Assembly (NCBI GenBank): GCA_947561395.2
Contig: OX387183.1
Span: 6,071,883 to 6,135,882, forward strand
DNA length: 64,000 nucleotides
Direction of reading: 5' to 3'
Origin: Buxus sempervirens
Taxonomy: Eukaryota > Streptophyta > Magnoliopsida > Buxales > Buxaceae
Under the pieces are notes generated by a model. That model was not told where the DNA came from. It made no database searches and saw nothing but the letters and a program-made list of their open reading frames with translations. Positions within the stretch are counted from its first letter, which is position 1; the number at the start of each line of letters is the position of its first letter. Both the position numbers and the translations under genes were made by a program. This document shows positions 46,306 to 63,924 of the stretch, one piece after another.

Positions 46306-49300
46306 ATGGCAACAATGGAAAAGAAGAAAATGTTGTCAAATCCTAACCATGCCAAACGTGAAAGAAGGAGCAGTAGACTGCGTCAAGAGAATGAAAGCAG
46401 AATTTTGAATGAAAAGGAAGTAGATTCTAAAGCCTTGGATGCTAGGCCAAGCCCCAGGATCTTAGTAAGTGATTCAAACACAGGAATGGAGTCACCTGAG
46501 GTTTATGACAATGTGGTTATACATTATGTGGATGATGCTTACAGGTTTGAAGAGGAGCCCGGAGATTCGGAAGCCCGTGAAATGATTGCCAAAGAGAATG
46601 GGATTGAACGAGAAGAACATGCTAGTTGTTTGGAGAGAAAACCTAAGGCAAAGGAAGGAGTGTCTGATTGTGAGACAGTAAAGGTATCTGTATCATCTCA
46701 AGGTGACAGTCCACCAACTGAGAATGATAAGGTAGGTAGAGCTTCAAGAGTTCCCAAAATGCTCGAGAAAAGGGACTTTGCGGAGAGCCGTACTCATGTG
46801 ACAAAATCAAGAGCTGATCACCATGAAACGAATAAATCACACGTCAAGTCATCACTTAATAGCCCAAAAAAATCTTCCAAGTCCAACAGAGGTTCTTCTA
46901 AATTGAGTACTAAAAGCATCTCTGTTAACAAATCAAAGATTATGGAAGTCCCCCCTAGGCCTTCATCAGAATCATCTGAAGGAGTTTATGATAAGCCTAT
47001 TGAAGAGACAAAGGAGATAGATATCTCTGATGAGGCCCCTAATGGTGCTCAGAGTATTGGAAGTGATGATGAAACAGTTGATGCTGAAGAAAATGTTGTC
47101 CATGAAGACAGAGCATCTGCAGACCAAAATATTGAAGAAATCAAACTGCGAATTGAGAAACTTGAAGAGGAGCTAAGAGAAATTGCTGCTCTTGAGATGT
47201 CACTCTACTCTGTGGTACCAGAGCATGGTAGTTCAGCACATAAGATGCACACACCTGCTCGACGTCTTTCTAGGTTGTACATTCATGCTTGCAAGCATTG
47301 GACTCAAGACAAACGAGCCACAATTGCAAGGAACACGGTATCTGGGTTTATACTGGTTGCCAAGTCCTGTGGTAATGATGTTCCAAGGTAGAGAATATTA
47401 TTGCATCTTTACTTTGACTAATTTTTGAAAGATTTTCTTCTCCTTCTTGTTCATTAGTAATCCTTTTGTTCTTCCTTCTATTAATCATGAAGGTTGACCT
47501 TCTGGTTGTCAAATATCATTGTTCTGAGGGAGATTGTTACTCAAGCCTTTGGCAATTCATGTCAATCAAGTCCAGCTACAAAGGTTGTCGAATCAAATGG
47601 TGGTGGAAAGAGAAGTGAAGGGAAGTCTTCGTCGCTGAGGCGGAAGGCTAATTCTGGTGGCAAACAGATGAACAATGCTGGTTTCATGCAATTTGTTGAT
47701 GACTGGCAGGAGACAAGAACATTAACAGCTGCATTAGAAAAGGTTGAATCCTGGATTTTTTCTCGGATCGTTGAATCGGTATGGTGGCAGGTAAATTTCT
47801 AATGATTGTCACATGAAGCTTTATAATTTCGTGTTGTATATAATTTCAAAGAATTTCTTATCAGTGAATTAAGCATAGAATTACTTTCTGCTTGTGTTAG
47901 TAATATAACTCCAACCAGTTAGGCAACACAGTTGAGACCGGCTTTGGTCCTAAAAATTTTGCTTTCACACACACGAGCTACTTGGACAAAAAAGCCTTGG
48001 GGCTGCTAGCGTGAGAAAGCAGGTTCAATGCTTAACATAGCCACCTTGCACAAAAATATTAAAATGCTATGACTGTTTTCGATTCACTCTTCCTGAAACC
48101 CTGCCTCAATGAGACCTGCATTAGGTTATAATCCTTTGTTATAACTTATGAGCAATTATTTTATATTAATAATTTCTGACAAAATTACAAGGTTCCAAAA
48201 CTCAGCTGATACTGAGATGTTTCAGCCGAGTTGACTCAGTATTGGCTTTGTCCAAGAGGAGATACAATGGCATCACTGGTATCGGCCGATATCTGTTGTT
48301 ACCAGCCGATCGACTCGGCAGTATCGAGCTGACTTTGTTGAGCCATTTCTGAGTTCAGCTGAGTTAACCAGCCAATACTATTTTTATCCACCGAGTTTTT
48401 GAAGCCTCGCTAAATTACTTGCTTTCTTTCTTGAGCTGACTGATATTATCTGTTTTCAGACTTTAACTCCACATATGCAACCGCCAGTGGGGGGTGTATA
48501 TGCCAACAAAAGATTTGGAAAGGTGTTGGGGCCAGCCTTGGGAGATCAGCAGCAAGGGAGCTTTTCTATTAACCTGTGGAAAGTTGCTTTCCAGGATGCC
48601 TTTCAAAGGCTTTGTCCTGTTCGAGCAGGTGGCCATGAGTGCGGTTGCCTGCCCGTGTTAGCCAGAATGGTAAGCAGTCTACATATCAACACATTCCTAA
48701 AAGTCACCTATACTAAATCTCATTTCTGGTTTCATAGACAAGCAGATGTTTGTACCATGGCACTGAAGGATGAGCGCAAACCACCAAAAATTCACTTTAG
48801 TTAGCAGACTCTGGCCTGTGACAAGATTGTATCCTTTGGAGAGTGAAACTTTCTCTTTTTTATTCTGGCTTCAGGTGATGGACCAGTGCGTTACTAGACT
48901 AGATGTTGCAATGTTCAATGCTATTTTGCGTGAATCGGCAAATGAGATCCCAACTGATCCTGTGTCGGATCCAATTGTTGATTCCAAGGTTCTGCCCATA
49001 CCGGCTGGCCAGTTGAGCTTCGGATCTGGCGCACAACTGAAAAATTCTGTACATATCAGACTCATTTCTTCTCTTTTGTTTGCAAGATTTATTTGGACAA
49101 TGTATTATTCCTCCGTATGATGATTCTTTTTCATTATAGTTAATTTTCATATTTGTGCAGGTTGGCAGTTGGTCTAGATGGCTTACAGATCTTCTTGGTA
49201 TGGATGCTGATGATCCCATGAAAGGTCAGGATAACGGTGAGGATGATGAAAGATGGAGCAGGAATCCAGAACCCAAATCCTTCCCTCTACTTGATACCTT

Positions 49301-50429
49301 GAGTGATCTTTTGATGCTCCCAAAAGACATGCTTATGGACCGATCCATCAGAAAAGAGGTTAATGTTGCAGGTTTTATATGCTTGTTTTCAAAAAAAATT
49401 TGAATGATATCGTCTTTCTTAGATATTTTATTTTACTGTTCTCGTTCTAACAGGTCTGCCCATTAATTGGTCTGTCTTTGATTAAACGAATACTTTGCAA
49501 TTTTACCCCTGATGAATTCTGCCCAGATCCTGTTCCAGGAGCCGTGTTAGAGGCCCTAAATGCTGAGGTACTATTTTGTCTCTCCTCCTCAATTTCGTCC
49601 ATTTGCAGGAGTCCATGCTTTCTATAAAATATTCTGAGAGAGTTTTTCACCTAGATGTCAATTTACAGTGTGCTTAATTATCTAGCACCAACACAATGCA
49701 ATTACATGAAACTATTCCTCTTGACACCAGAAGAAACAACTGGCAAATTAATTGTCAGAAAAAAAAAATGTAAACTATGTTTAATTGCAAGTTATAATAA
49801 TCTTTATAAAGCTTAGGTGGGATTTAACATTCCTGCATTTCTTCTGTTTTTATTTCTTCTTCTACAAAACAACATTATCTCATAGCATTTGATAACAAGT
49901 AACTGCTTAATTATTGAATAAAGATTATCCAGGAGAGATATCAGCATTGGCTGATGTATATCTGATCGTGCAATTTAAAAGTCTAGTTTTCCTGTTCTAT
50001 TTTTTGTTTGGAAAAATCTGATTTTCAGTTTTTTATTTCCTTTTTCATTATGTTGGCTTGTGGATGTTCTTAATTCAGAGTGTAATCGAAAGAAGATTAC
50101 CATCAGATGGGAATTCAGTCAGCAGCTTCCCTTCTAATGCTGCCCCAGTTGTTTATATTCCCCCTTCCCCAGCTGATGTAGCAGAAAAGGTTGGAGATTT
50201 GGGAGAGAAATCTCAGTTGACAAGAACTGCATCTGACATACAAAGAGGAGGGTATACCAGTGATGAGGAATTAGATGAACTGGAATCCCCTCTGACCTCA
50301 ATAATTGACAAATTGCCGCAGTCTCCAGTTACTGGAAATGGAAATGGAAATGGAAAACGAGTCGAAAAAATGGGATCCAGTGGAGGAAATGTGAGGTATG
50401 AACTTCTTCGAGAGATCTGGTCATTGTGA
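46306..50429 (+). CDS. Gar2-related-like protein, function unknown
   Basis: Seven coding exons (46306-47387, 47493-47790, 48460-48669, 48875-49048, 49161-49358, 49454-49567, 50079-50429) join in frame to 808 residues. The first half is charged and low-complexity (Ser, Lys and Glu runs, such as KSSLNSPKKSSKSNRGSSK), followed by a short coiled coil (IEEIKLRIEKLEEELREIAA, about residue 275 on). The second half is a conserved helical region with LTFWLSNIIVLREIV, ESVWWQTLTPHMQ, DAFQRLCPVRAGGHECGCLP and LLREIWSL. This C-terminal part also resembles plant EEIG1/EHBP1-type proteins and possibly a DIL-like fold. It matches Arabidopsis At2g42320/At3g57780, labelled 'nucleolar protein gar2-related' on weak grounds. 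I do not assign a biochemical role. The ATG at 46306 was chosen; the frame is open upstream into the presumed intron. Confidence 0.85.
47985..48140 (+). mobile_element. SINE-like fragment in intron 2 of the gar2-like gene
   Basis: 'ggggctgctagcgtgagaaa', 'caggttcaatgct' (box-B-like) and 'agccaccttgcac' occur in the same order as in the SINE-like stretch at 25845-25985, followed by a diverged 'accctgcctc' tail. Confidence 0.45.
48188..48409. mobile_element. hAT-type MITE in intron 2 of the gar2-like gene
   Basis: The ends CAAGGTTCCAAAACTCAG and CCGAGTTTTTGAAGCCTCG are imperfect inverted copies. The flanks CAAAATTA (48180-48187) and CTAAATTA (48410-48417) match at 7 of 8 bases. The body has 'ggccgatatc' and 'gagttgactcag' words in both orientations. 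The ends relate it to the CAAGGTTT family. Confidence 0.7.
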
Positions 50430-51304
50430 TTCGATATGCATTGTTACTCCGCTTGTATAAAAAATATATAGATATGGAAAGGACATGAAAAATAAGAGAG
50501 AACATTTTAGTGCAGAGTTAGTAGATGATTTACGGACAGGTCTTACGAATGTCTCAAGCATATTTTTTGACTTTTTCCCTTGATGTACGTATATCAGATG
50601 GCCTCTTCATCAATTGAAATTTTGCTCCAAAATTTCAATGTGTTCTGTAGTTTTGCTTATACGTAAGAGAAAAAATATGTTTCTGTAGTTTGAAAAAAAA
50701 ACTTATCTACTACTTGTTAGTCAATGCTTTAGAGGCCGTTTGGTAACGTTTTTTTTTAAAACAGTTTGAAAACCAAAAACAGTTCTAACTGTTTTTGGGT
50801 TTTTGAAAACAAACGACAAGAAACCCGTTCGATAACAATCACTGTTTTTTAGGTTTTTGAAAACAAGTTACAAAAAACCTGTTTGGTAACAATTAAAGGT
50901 TGAAACAAAGAAAAATGAACTCCAACACGTACCTTCCATGGAATGGAGAAGCGCGTAAAGAGATTTTTACACATTACACAAGAATGGTACATTGTGCAAA
51001 ATTTATTGAGAGGCGGTTTTTTTAAATTTTCCTAGCATTTTCTGCCGCCCTAACCCAAACTTATTATCCAACCTAAACTTTATTATTTAAGTTCCAATTA
51101 GGTTTGGTTTGGCCCAAACAAAATGTCATTTTTTTTTATTCTGTTTCATTTATTTTATTTTGCTATGAATGGTCATGTTGGGATATCACATTTATTGCAT
51201 TATACCTTTTTCAAATTATTTATTTGAGAAAAAAATTCACTTGCATAATGAATCAATCGCAGCTATAATCACAGATGAAATTGCAACAAAGTCAACAACT
51301 ACAC

Positions 51305-51473
51305 TCTCCAATCTCATTGCGTTATAGACCTCCAATGCTTCCTCTAGCATCCCGTTCTGTGAATAGCCCATTAACAATGGACACAACATCTCTCACGGGC
51401 ATTTGATCGAACAATAAACGTGCACCATCAACCTGTGCATTTTTTCATGTACATGTCAATCAACCCGACAGCA
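51305..51473 (-). pseudogene. PPR repeat fragment, antisense, frameshifted
   Basis: On the minus strand, in three frames, one reads LIDMYMKKC, then VDGARLLFDQMPVRDVVS, then MGYSQNGMLEEALEVYNAM. This is one and a half PPR units in the right order with two frameshifts. It lies head-to-head with the DYW fragment that starts just after it on the other strand. Confidence 0.8.
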
Positions 51474-51477
51474 ATGA

Positions 51478-51764
51478 AACCTAGGGGGTATGTACCAGAC
51501 ACTTCAGTAGTGCTGCTTGACATGGATGAGAGTGAGGAGTGTGTTCTTTATCGCCATAGCGAGAACTTGTACTTGTTTTTTGGGCTACTGAACACACCGG
51601 AGGGTCCACCGATTAGGATCACGAAGAACCTCCGTGTGTGCGAGGACTACCTTGCTGCTTTGAAGCTTGTGTCTAAAATTGTTGATAGGGAGATAGTTGT
51701 GCGTGATCGGAACCGTTTCCATTGTTTCAAACATGGTTCTTGTTCTTCCAGGGATTATTGGTAA
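51478..51764 (+). pseudogene. DYW-domain fragment of a PPR gene, inactive
   Basis: The frame reads KPRGYVPDTSVVLLDMDES, RHSENLYLFFG, PIRITKNLRVCED, VDREIVVRDRNRFH and ends SCSSRDYW. The HxE residues remain, but the CxxCH zinc site reads CEDYL and the final CSCRDYW has become CSSRDYW, so editing activity is not expected. It lacks all upstream PPR units in sense. It differs too much from the PPR gene at 22341-25294 to be its recent copy. Confidence 0.85.
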
Positions 51765-52136
51765 TGATTTCATCTCAAACGTCTTCATAACCACTATCTG
51801 AACGGCATAGAATAATAGAAATCGAGGGCATGGTTGCTATTGTAAAAAGAGGGAAAAATTTTGCAAGGGACTCATCCTGATTCATGGCTTGGAATGAGTG
51901 TCAGTCTCCAGCCTAAGTTCTGGTTGATGGACGGGTATTCAGTACAGTTTTGAATGAACAATTGCAGAGACAGGAGGGAGGGACTGACTATAGGAAATCA
52001 TCTCCGAAGGATCGAGGTTTAAGTTCCTATCCCAAACCTGTTTTCAGGCCGGTTTTCACAGGTTGTTAAGTGGTTCTGAAGTTGATCACCAGCGTTGCTA
52101 TTTTATGGTTGCAAATAAGAGAGAGGAGTTTCCGCC

Positions 52137-52259
52137 ATGAACGGTAGTGGATATAGCAGAATTGAATCCGAGTATATACGCAGACACCATGAACACAAGA
52201 CAAGGGAGAACCAGTATAGCCATGCCCTAGTTAAACATATCAGAGTTCCCGTTCATATC
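52137..52259 (+). pseudogene. Orphan first exon of a PYL-type ABA receptor
   Basis: From the ATG the 41 codons include ESEYIRRHHEHKTRENQ and HALVKHIRVPVHI, matching the N-terminus of PYL7-10-class abscisic acid receptors. Immediately after comes GTAAGA, a good splice donor at the place where I expect the first intron in that class. No second exon (the VWSLVRRFDQP region) is found downstream on either strand in this window. It lies inside the element at 50732-52597 and is most simply a captured fragment. Confidence 0.8.
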
Positions 52260-53041
52260 GTAAGATCGCTTTCTATCAATTCATCGGCTTTTCCTTGCAA
52301 TCATTTGCTGAAGATCAGGTTTCAGCACTTGACAATGGAGGAAGAGAACTGAAAGTCGGGGAAGTCGATTGGAGTCGAGATGAATCAAATTGGAATATTA
52401 CAAAATTGCCACAGTTAAAAAACGCAGAAAACGGTTTTTCGTTTTCAGAAACCGATAATTTGGGTTTCTGAAATCTGGATGTTTTTGAAACCGTTTCTTT
52501 TAAAAACAATTTGGAAACCATTGATGCCAAACATGTTTCCGGTTTTCTGTTTTCAAAAACAGAAAAACCGTTTCTCGACACGTTACCAAACACCCTCTTA
52601 GATGAATGGATCACCCAATAAAAAATACCTGATTTTTTGGGGGTATCTAGAGGGGAATTTAGAATCACACTGCAAAACATCTAAATATTTTATCCAAAGT
52701 TACGAGTACACCATATCCCAAGTCAGATATGAGTTCTTTTGGTCTCTCTTTCATCTTCTTATATCATGTATTATCATATCATTTACACCTTATATTGCCA
52801 TATTATTTGAAATTTTGGATCAAAAGAGTACGGTTCTGCCCTTATAGTTTGATTTCATTTGAGCTTTTAGTGGTCCCAGTTATGGGTAAAAAAGATAATA
52901 TTGTATTGGGTTGGCAGTAGGCATAAAATCGCTGCTAAATCATTATAGACATGAATTTTCTAACTTAATTTATAATTCCTGAATTCTCTTTTCTTTTTTC
53001 CCTTTCAATTTTTTTTGGTTTTTACCATCTATACTCCATAG

Positions 53042-53349
53042 CAAGGTTTACAGTTTCGGCTGCCGAAATTTCGATTTTTATACCCCTAACGATGTGTTTC
53101 GCTGGGGAAAATCGTTAATTTGCAACGTTGGCGAAACGGACCGAAATTTCGAACGAAACGGGTGGTGTGCCGAGCGAAACGGACCGAAACAGAGAAAAAA
53201 ATGTAAATTTTTTAAAAATTTTTTTTAACGAAATGGGCAGCGTGCCATCCAAATTTCGCCGAAATTCAAAAAAACATGATTTTTTATTTATTTTTTTTGC
53301 CCATTAAAAATTTTCCGACGTTTCGGCGGCACCGAAACTTAAAACCTTG
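53042..53349. mobile_element. hAT-type MITE (CAAGGTTT family), copy 2
   Basis: The ends CAAGGTTTACAGTTTCGG and CCGAAACTTAAAACCTTG are inverted copies, flanked by the perfect 8-bp duplication CTCCATAG (53034-53041 and 53350-53357). The 308-bp interior has the same 'gccgaaatttcg' and 'ggcgaaacgg' words as the copy at 37924-38258. Confidence 0.88.
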
Positions 53350-53581
53350 CTCCATAGGAAACTGTAACTTGCCATATTATTTGTTCATAATTTGTTAAAG
53401 ACTAGAAAACCTTGGCCAAGAATAACTGAAAAACCTTCAGATGAATCGCATAACATCTACAACTACACTTTCTGTTTGTGGGACGATACACTAAAGAATC
53501 TAAGATCAAAACCATTTGTCTAATGAAGTAAAATCAAAATGTAACCAAAACAGGTGTTACCAAAAGATAGAATCCGCGAGT

Positions 53582-60068
<6,487 letters not shown>

Positions 60069-63000
60069 TCATGCTCCAATATTGAAATATATAGTGTAAG
60101 ATTCATCTCTCAAGCTCAGCAATGGCTCTAGCAAGAAATTTCTCCTCTCCCCTTTTGCGACAAAGCTGATGGGATGATACTCACTGATCCCTTCCCTTGT
60201 GATGAAGCTTGCTCCCTGCTGGAATCCAGGGTCTGCTGACTTTGACTGGCAGCTCAGTTTAACAACTGTACCTGCATTGTAGTTCACTCCACTGTAAATG
60301 AAGCACCCCTTCTGGCTCTCTGATTCCAAGGATACTGTGTTCAATCCCCCATCCAATCCTGCAACCACCTTGAACACAGACGAATCCTTTCCACTGGCAG
60401 CATTTGCCAGTGAAAGGTTATCATTTGGTCGTTGTCGTACCACCACCATTCCTGGAAGGTCAAATGGTTCTAGCATGACAGACTTGCCTATAAGATCCAT
60501 TCCCCATGAAGAGGAAGAAGGATTCGCATCTTTGGAGATGAGTCTGAAGGTGGCATGGACTGCAGAATCTGTTCCAGATTCTGGTAACTTCTCCATTGTA
60601 ATTGAATTTTTTGAATTTGTGATGACAAATGTTGAATTACTGGACTCTTGAGCAAGAGAGATTAAATTGGAATTATAAATTGCAGGAACTGCAGAAATCC
60701 AGTCCGAAAGTGAGCTAGCTGACCCTTTTTTGATGTCCCAGTCACCGCTGGTCAGACCGGCAAGAAGGTAGGGGCCATAAAGTATGGCCTGGATAGAAGC
60801 ATACTGTGGTCGGTCATCTGAATTTCATTTGAAGATTTATCAGCCATCTACATGTACAAAACTCTGTATATTCTGTTTTCAACTTATTTAATAGATAAAA
60901 AAAAATGGATTTGTACCATTAGCATAAAATATGTAAATAAAAAAAGGAATCATGAAGAAAAACTTGTTGCACTACCTTTTATAGCCTCTGTCCTTAACAT
61001 AATAGGTAGCTGAAGGGTCAATTTATCCCCAGAACTCCATTTTCTTGTGACTGATAAGAAATTACCTGATCATGGTCAAAATGGATAGTCAGGAATATCT
61101 GTATGTACAAAATAACAAAAAGAGTCCAACAAAATTGGTTAATATATACTGAACTAAAGTCTCTATAATTTTAAGGCCCATTTGCAATTTTAAAAATAAG
61201 TGACCAGAATAAATAGAGCTAAGTAAAAAGTGCATTTCACTACAAGAAAGTGGGAAATACAAGAATTCACACCTGGATTTGGTAAAGGCAAATTTTGAGA
61301 ATTTAGTGCAGCCTTGGCACCACTTGAGTATGTCCACAATGGTATCCGCACATTCAAGGTTGATGACTGGGCAGCTCCCTGCAAAATGGTAAACTATTAT
61401 CCGACAGATAATGCCTCAGGCAACGAGAATTACTTTTAATACCAAAACCACAATACCGAGCACTTGTAAGAAAGAGAGAGAGAGAGAGAGAGAGAGTGTG
61501 TGTGTGTGTGTGTGTAGAATACAACATCAGGAGGCCTTGCTAATATCAATTAGGAAATTTAATCCCTAGATTTGAGCAATCTGCAGCATTTTGGTCATAA
61601 TGAGTTGCATGAAAAAAAATTGCACAAAGATTTCATCCCAAAGCAATGCTCTTTTAAAAGGCATGAGGCTTCTGCCTCGGCTTGCTTCAATTCAATTCAA
61701 AGATCAGGAAAAATGCCTGAAGGATCAAACCATACGATTCTCACACCTTTATCATGATGTTCGCATAATTTTAAAGCATTAAATTGAAAAAAGATGCAGC
61801 CTAAAGCAATTTTTTTAAAACGCTTGTGAAGCTTCTGTCTTGGCTTGCTTCAAGCCAAAGCTCAAGAAAAATGCCTGAAGGCTCAAATCATATGATTTTT
61901 ACACCTTTATCATGATGTTCACCTGAATTTAAAGCCTTCAGGCTTGGCATTTGTTTGAGGCCCATTCCTCATAATAAGTAAAATCAGGAATTTTGCAACA
62001 AACTGGAGATTATCAAAATCATCACCTGTATAATTATTTGTACTTCAGATATTGAGTCTTAAAAATTTTGGGCCTCTTAACATCCTTCAGACTCTATTTC
62101 TCATCAAAATGTCCCTAATAGATTTTGGACATTCACTAGTTAAGAACATCATTTTTGTAACTCTGTTTAAACTACCTAGATTATAACTTTCAATGTGAAA
62201 CAATGGCCAACTCATGCTTAAATTTTTTTATGGACTTGAGGTAAAGCCCTAATTCTTAGAAGTTTGAGAACTTCCTCAGACAGATAGACTCGTAAGGGCC
62301 TCCTTGAAGAGGATGACTAGAAAAATGGAAGGCATTTGGTGGATCCAGGCCAGTTATGAAAATCTCAATGATAAAAAATGTTGTAATTAAGGGCATTTAA
62401 CCATCTGATTACCAAGCTCCTTTTCAAAAATTTTGCCAGCAGTTTCTTCAATTATTCAAAAAGATATAATAATCAAATTCAAAGGCTTAAATTATTTGAT
62501 CAAGCAAACTTTGAGATATACTTGATCTTTTTGGTGGGACCTATTGAAATTTGGGTCCTGACCCTTAACAAATGGCTAGCTGCTTGGCCAAATCCGTGCT
62601 TAAAAAACATCATGTGACACAAAAACCAAGATTTTCCAAACTTATGCAATAATGAGAAGTAGTAATAATCATCAATGCACAAATTATATACAAGATAGAA
62701 ACTTTTTGTACTATACCTTCTTTTTTAGAAATTGTAATGTTACTCGAAGATAGGGATCCCAGGAAACAGCAGGTTTTACAGTTTGATTTAAGAGAACTTG
62801 TCCAGATTTCCAATCAAGAATACTTGAAATGAACTGGATAATATAAAGCACTGGTTCCCCTTTCTCCTCAAAGTATATCGAGTCTCCTAACTTTGAAAAT
62901 GATTCAATTCCTGCAAAAGCAAGTGGAAAATTGAATTATCAAAAAATTTCTCACTGGAAAAGAAATACAACCAGCAACATTAAGGAAACAACTAAATTTT

Positions 63001-63924
63001 AAACAGGGAAGTTAGGTGCAGGACAGCAATTTAATAAAGTTTTCTCCATCAAAACAAAAGAAAAGAAAGAAAAAGATAGTTCAATTTGATAACATTACAA
63101 AACCTACAATTGTCTGTCAGTCCAGGAACACAAGAACCTCTTTCAAGCCTTGTACACAATAGAAGTGCCTATAAACCACATTCACCTACAATAGGCTGAA
63201 TGGGTCATTAGATAGGTAAGAAATAAGTTTTATTTGACAATTGACACAGACTTTGCTGGAACCAAAGAAATGCTAATAAAATGCAGAATAAAAATAGGGA
63301 GTGTCAAGCACAAACCAGTTCCATAGCAGCACCAGAAAGAGTCGAACTTGGTTCCCCATTTATGGTAGCTTCGGGCCTTGGAAACTCCACGGCCCTGAGG
63401 GAGCATATAGATCATAACTCCAGGATCCCTTCCTCTCTGGATGCTTAGCACACCATTTGTCAGGGCACGCTCATAATAATCTGCATATGCCATGCCTTTT
63501 GTCCACCTAAACAGGTGGCGAGAAACCTACACAAATGCAAGTCCTTGAGTGCTTAAAATGGCACAATAGCAATACAAATTTTATGTGAACCATGTCCCAT
63601 GATAAATAGGCATGCTATTCATATTTTGCTGAGATTTTATATAGGACACATAAATTGACATCAAAACAGTAAACAAGGATCTGCTATGAGTCCCAGGTTT
63701 CCAGGTCACTGGTCTTATGAAAAGCAGATGTAGAAAGAAAGATCTAGTATGTTATATAAGAACTCAACATAAATATGGTTAATCAAATAATAAATTGTCC
63801 CACAGAAGCTACAATGTGCGGATATATAAGTAAGAATAAACAGCACACCTTCAGCATGTTGTACGTTGTGCAAGATTCTTCATTTTCTGTCTGTAGAGTG
63901 CTTGCCAACCGCTTAGGATCTGAC
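60069..63924 (-). CDS. GH127 (DUF1680) beta-L-arabinofuranosidase-like, C-terminal part
   Basis: Six exons on the minus strand, 63924-63849, 63526-63316, 62910-62717, 61378-61273, 61065-60976 and 60817-60069, give the last 474 residues. The N-terminal half lies beyond the right edge. The segments include SDPKRLASTLQTENEESCTT, SRHLFRWTKGMAYADYYERA, KWGTKFDSFWCCYGTGIESF and RPQYASIQAILYGPYLLAGL, matching the GH127 family. The zinc-binding set known from HypBA1 (Glu and Cys of EESC, and the two Cys of WCC, one the nucleophile) is fully present, so the enzyme looks active. The family removes L-arabinofuranose from glycoproteins or polymers. About 140 C-terminal residues (MDLIGKSVMLEPFDLPGMVV onward) resemble an AbfB-type arabinose-binding module as in Arabidopsis At5g12950/At5g12960. 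Confidence 0.92.
61379..62716 (-). other. GH127 intron with microsatellite and a duplicated unit
   Basis: A compound (GA)n(GT)n microsatellite lies at 61470-61516. Two diverged copies of a unit of about 150 bp lie at about 61640-61780 and 61800-61935; both contain 'gcttctg(c/t)ct(c/t)ggcttgcttcaa', 'aaaaatgcctgaagg' and 'acacctttatcatgatgttc'. Nothing else was recognised. Confidence 0.65.

Larger units (their letters stand above)
50732..52597. mobile_element. Pack-type PIF/Harbinger element carrying host gene fragments
   Basis: The left end GAGGCCGTTTGGTAACG (50732-50748) and the inverted right end (52581-52597, reading GAGGGTGTTTGGTAACG) match at 15 of 17 bases. The flanks TTA (50729-50731) and TTA (52598-52600) form the 3-bp duplication expected for PIF/Harbinger. 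Inside each end is a zone rich in 'gtttttgaaaac' and 'aaccggttt'-like words. Between the zones are an antisense PPR repeat, a sense DYW domain and a PYL receptor first exon. No transposase frame is visible. Two abutting smaller MITEs are the main alternative, but no internal ends or duplications were seen. Confidence 0.72.
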
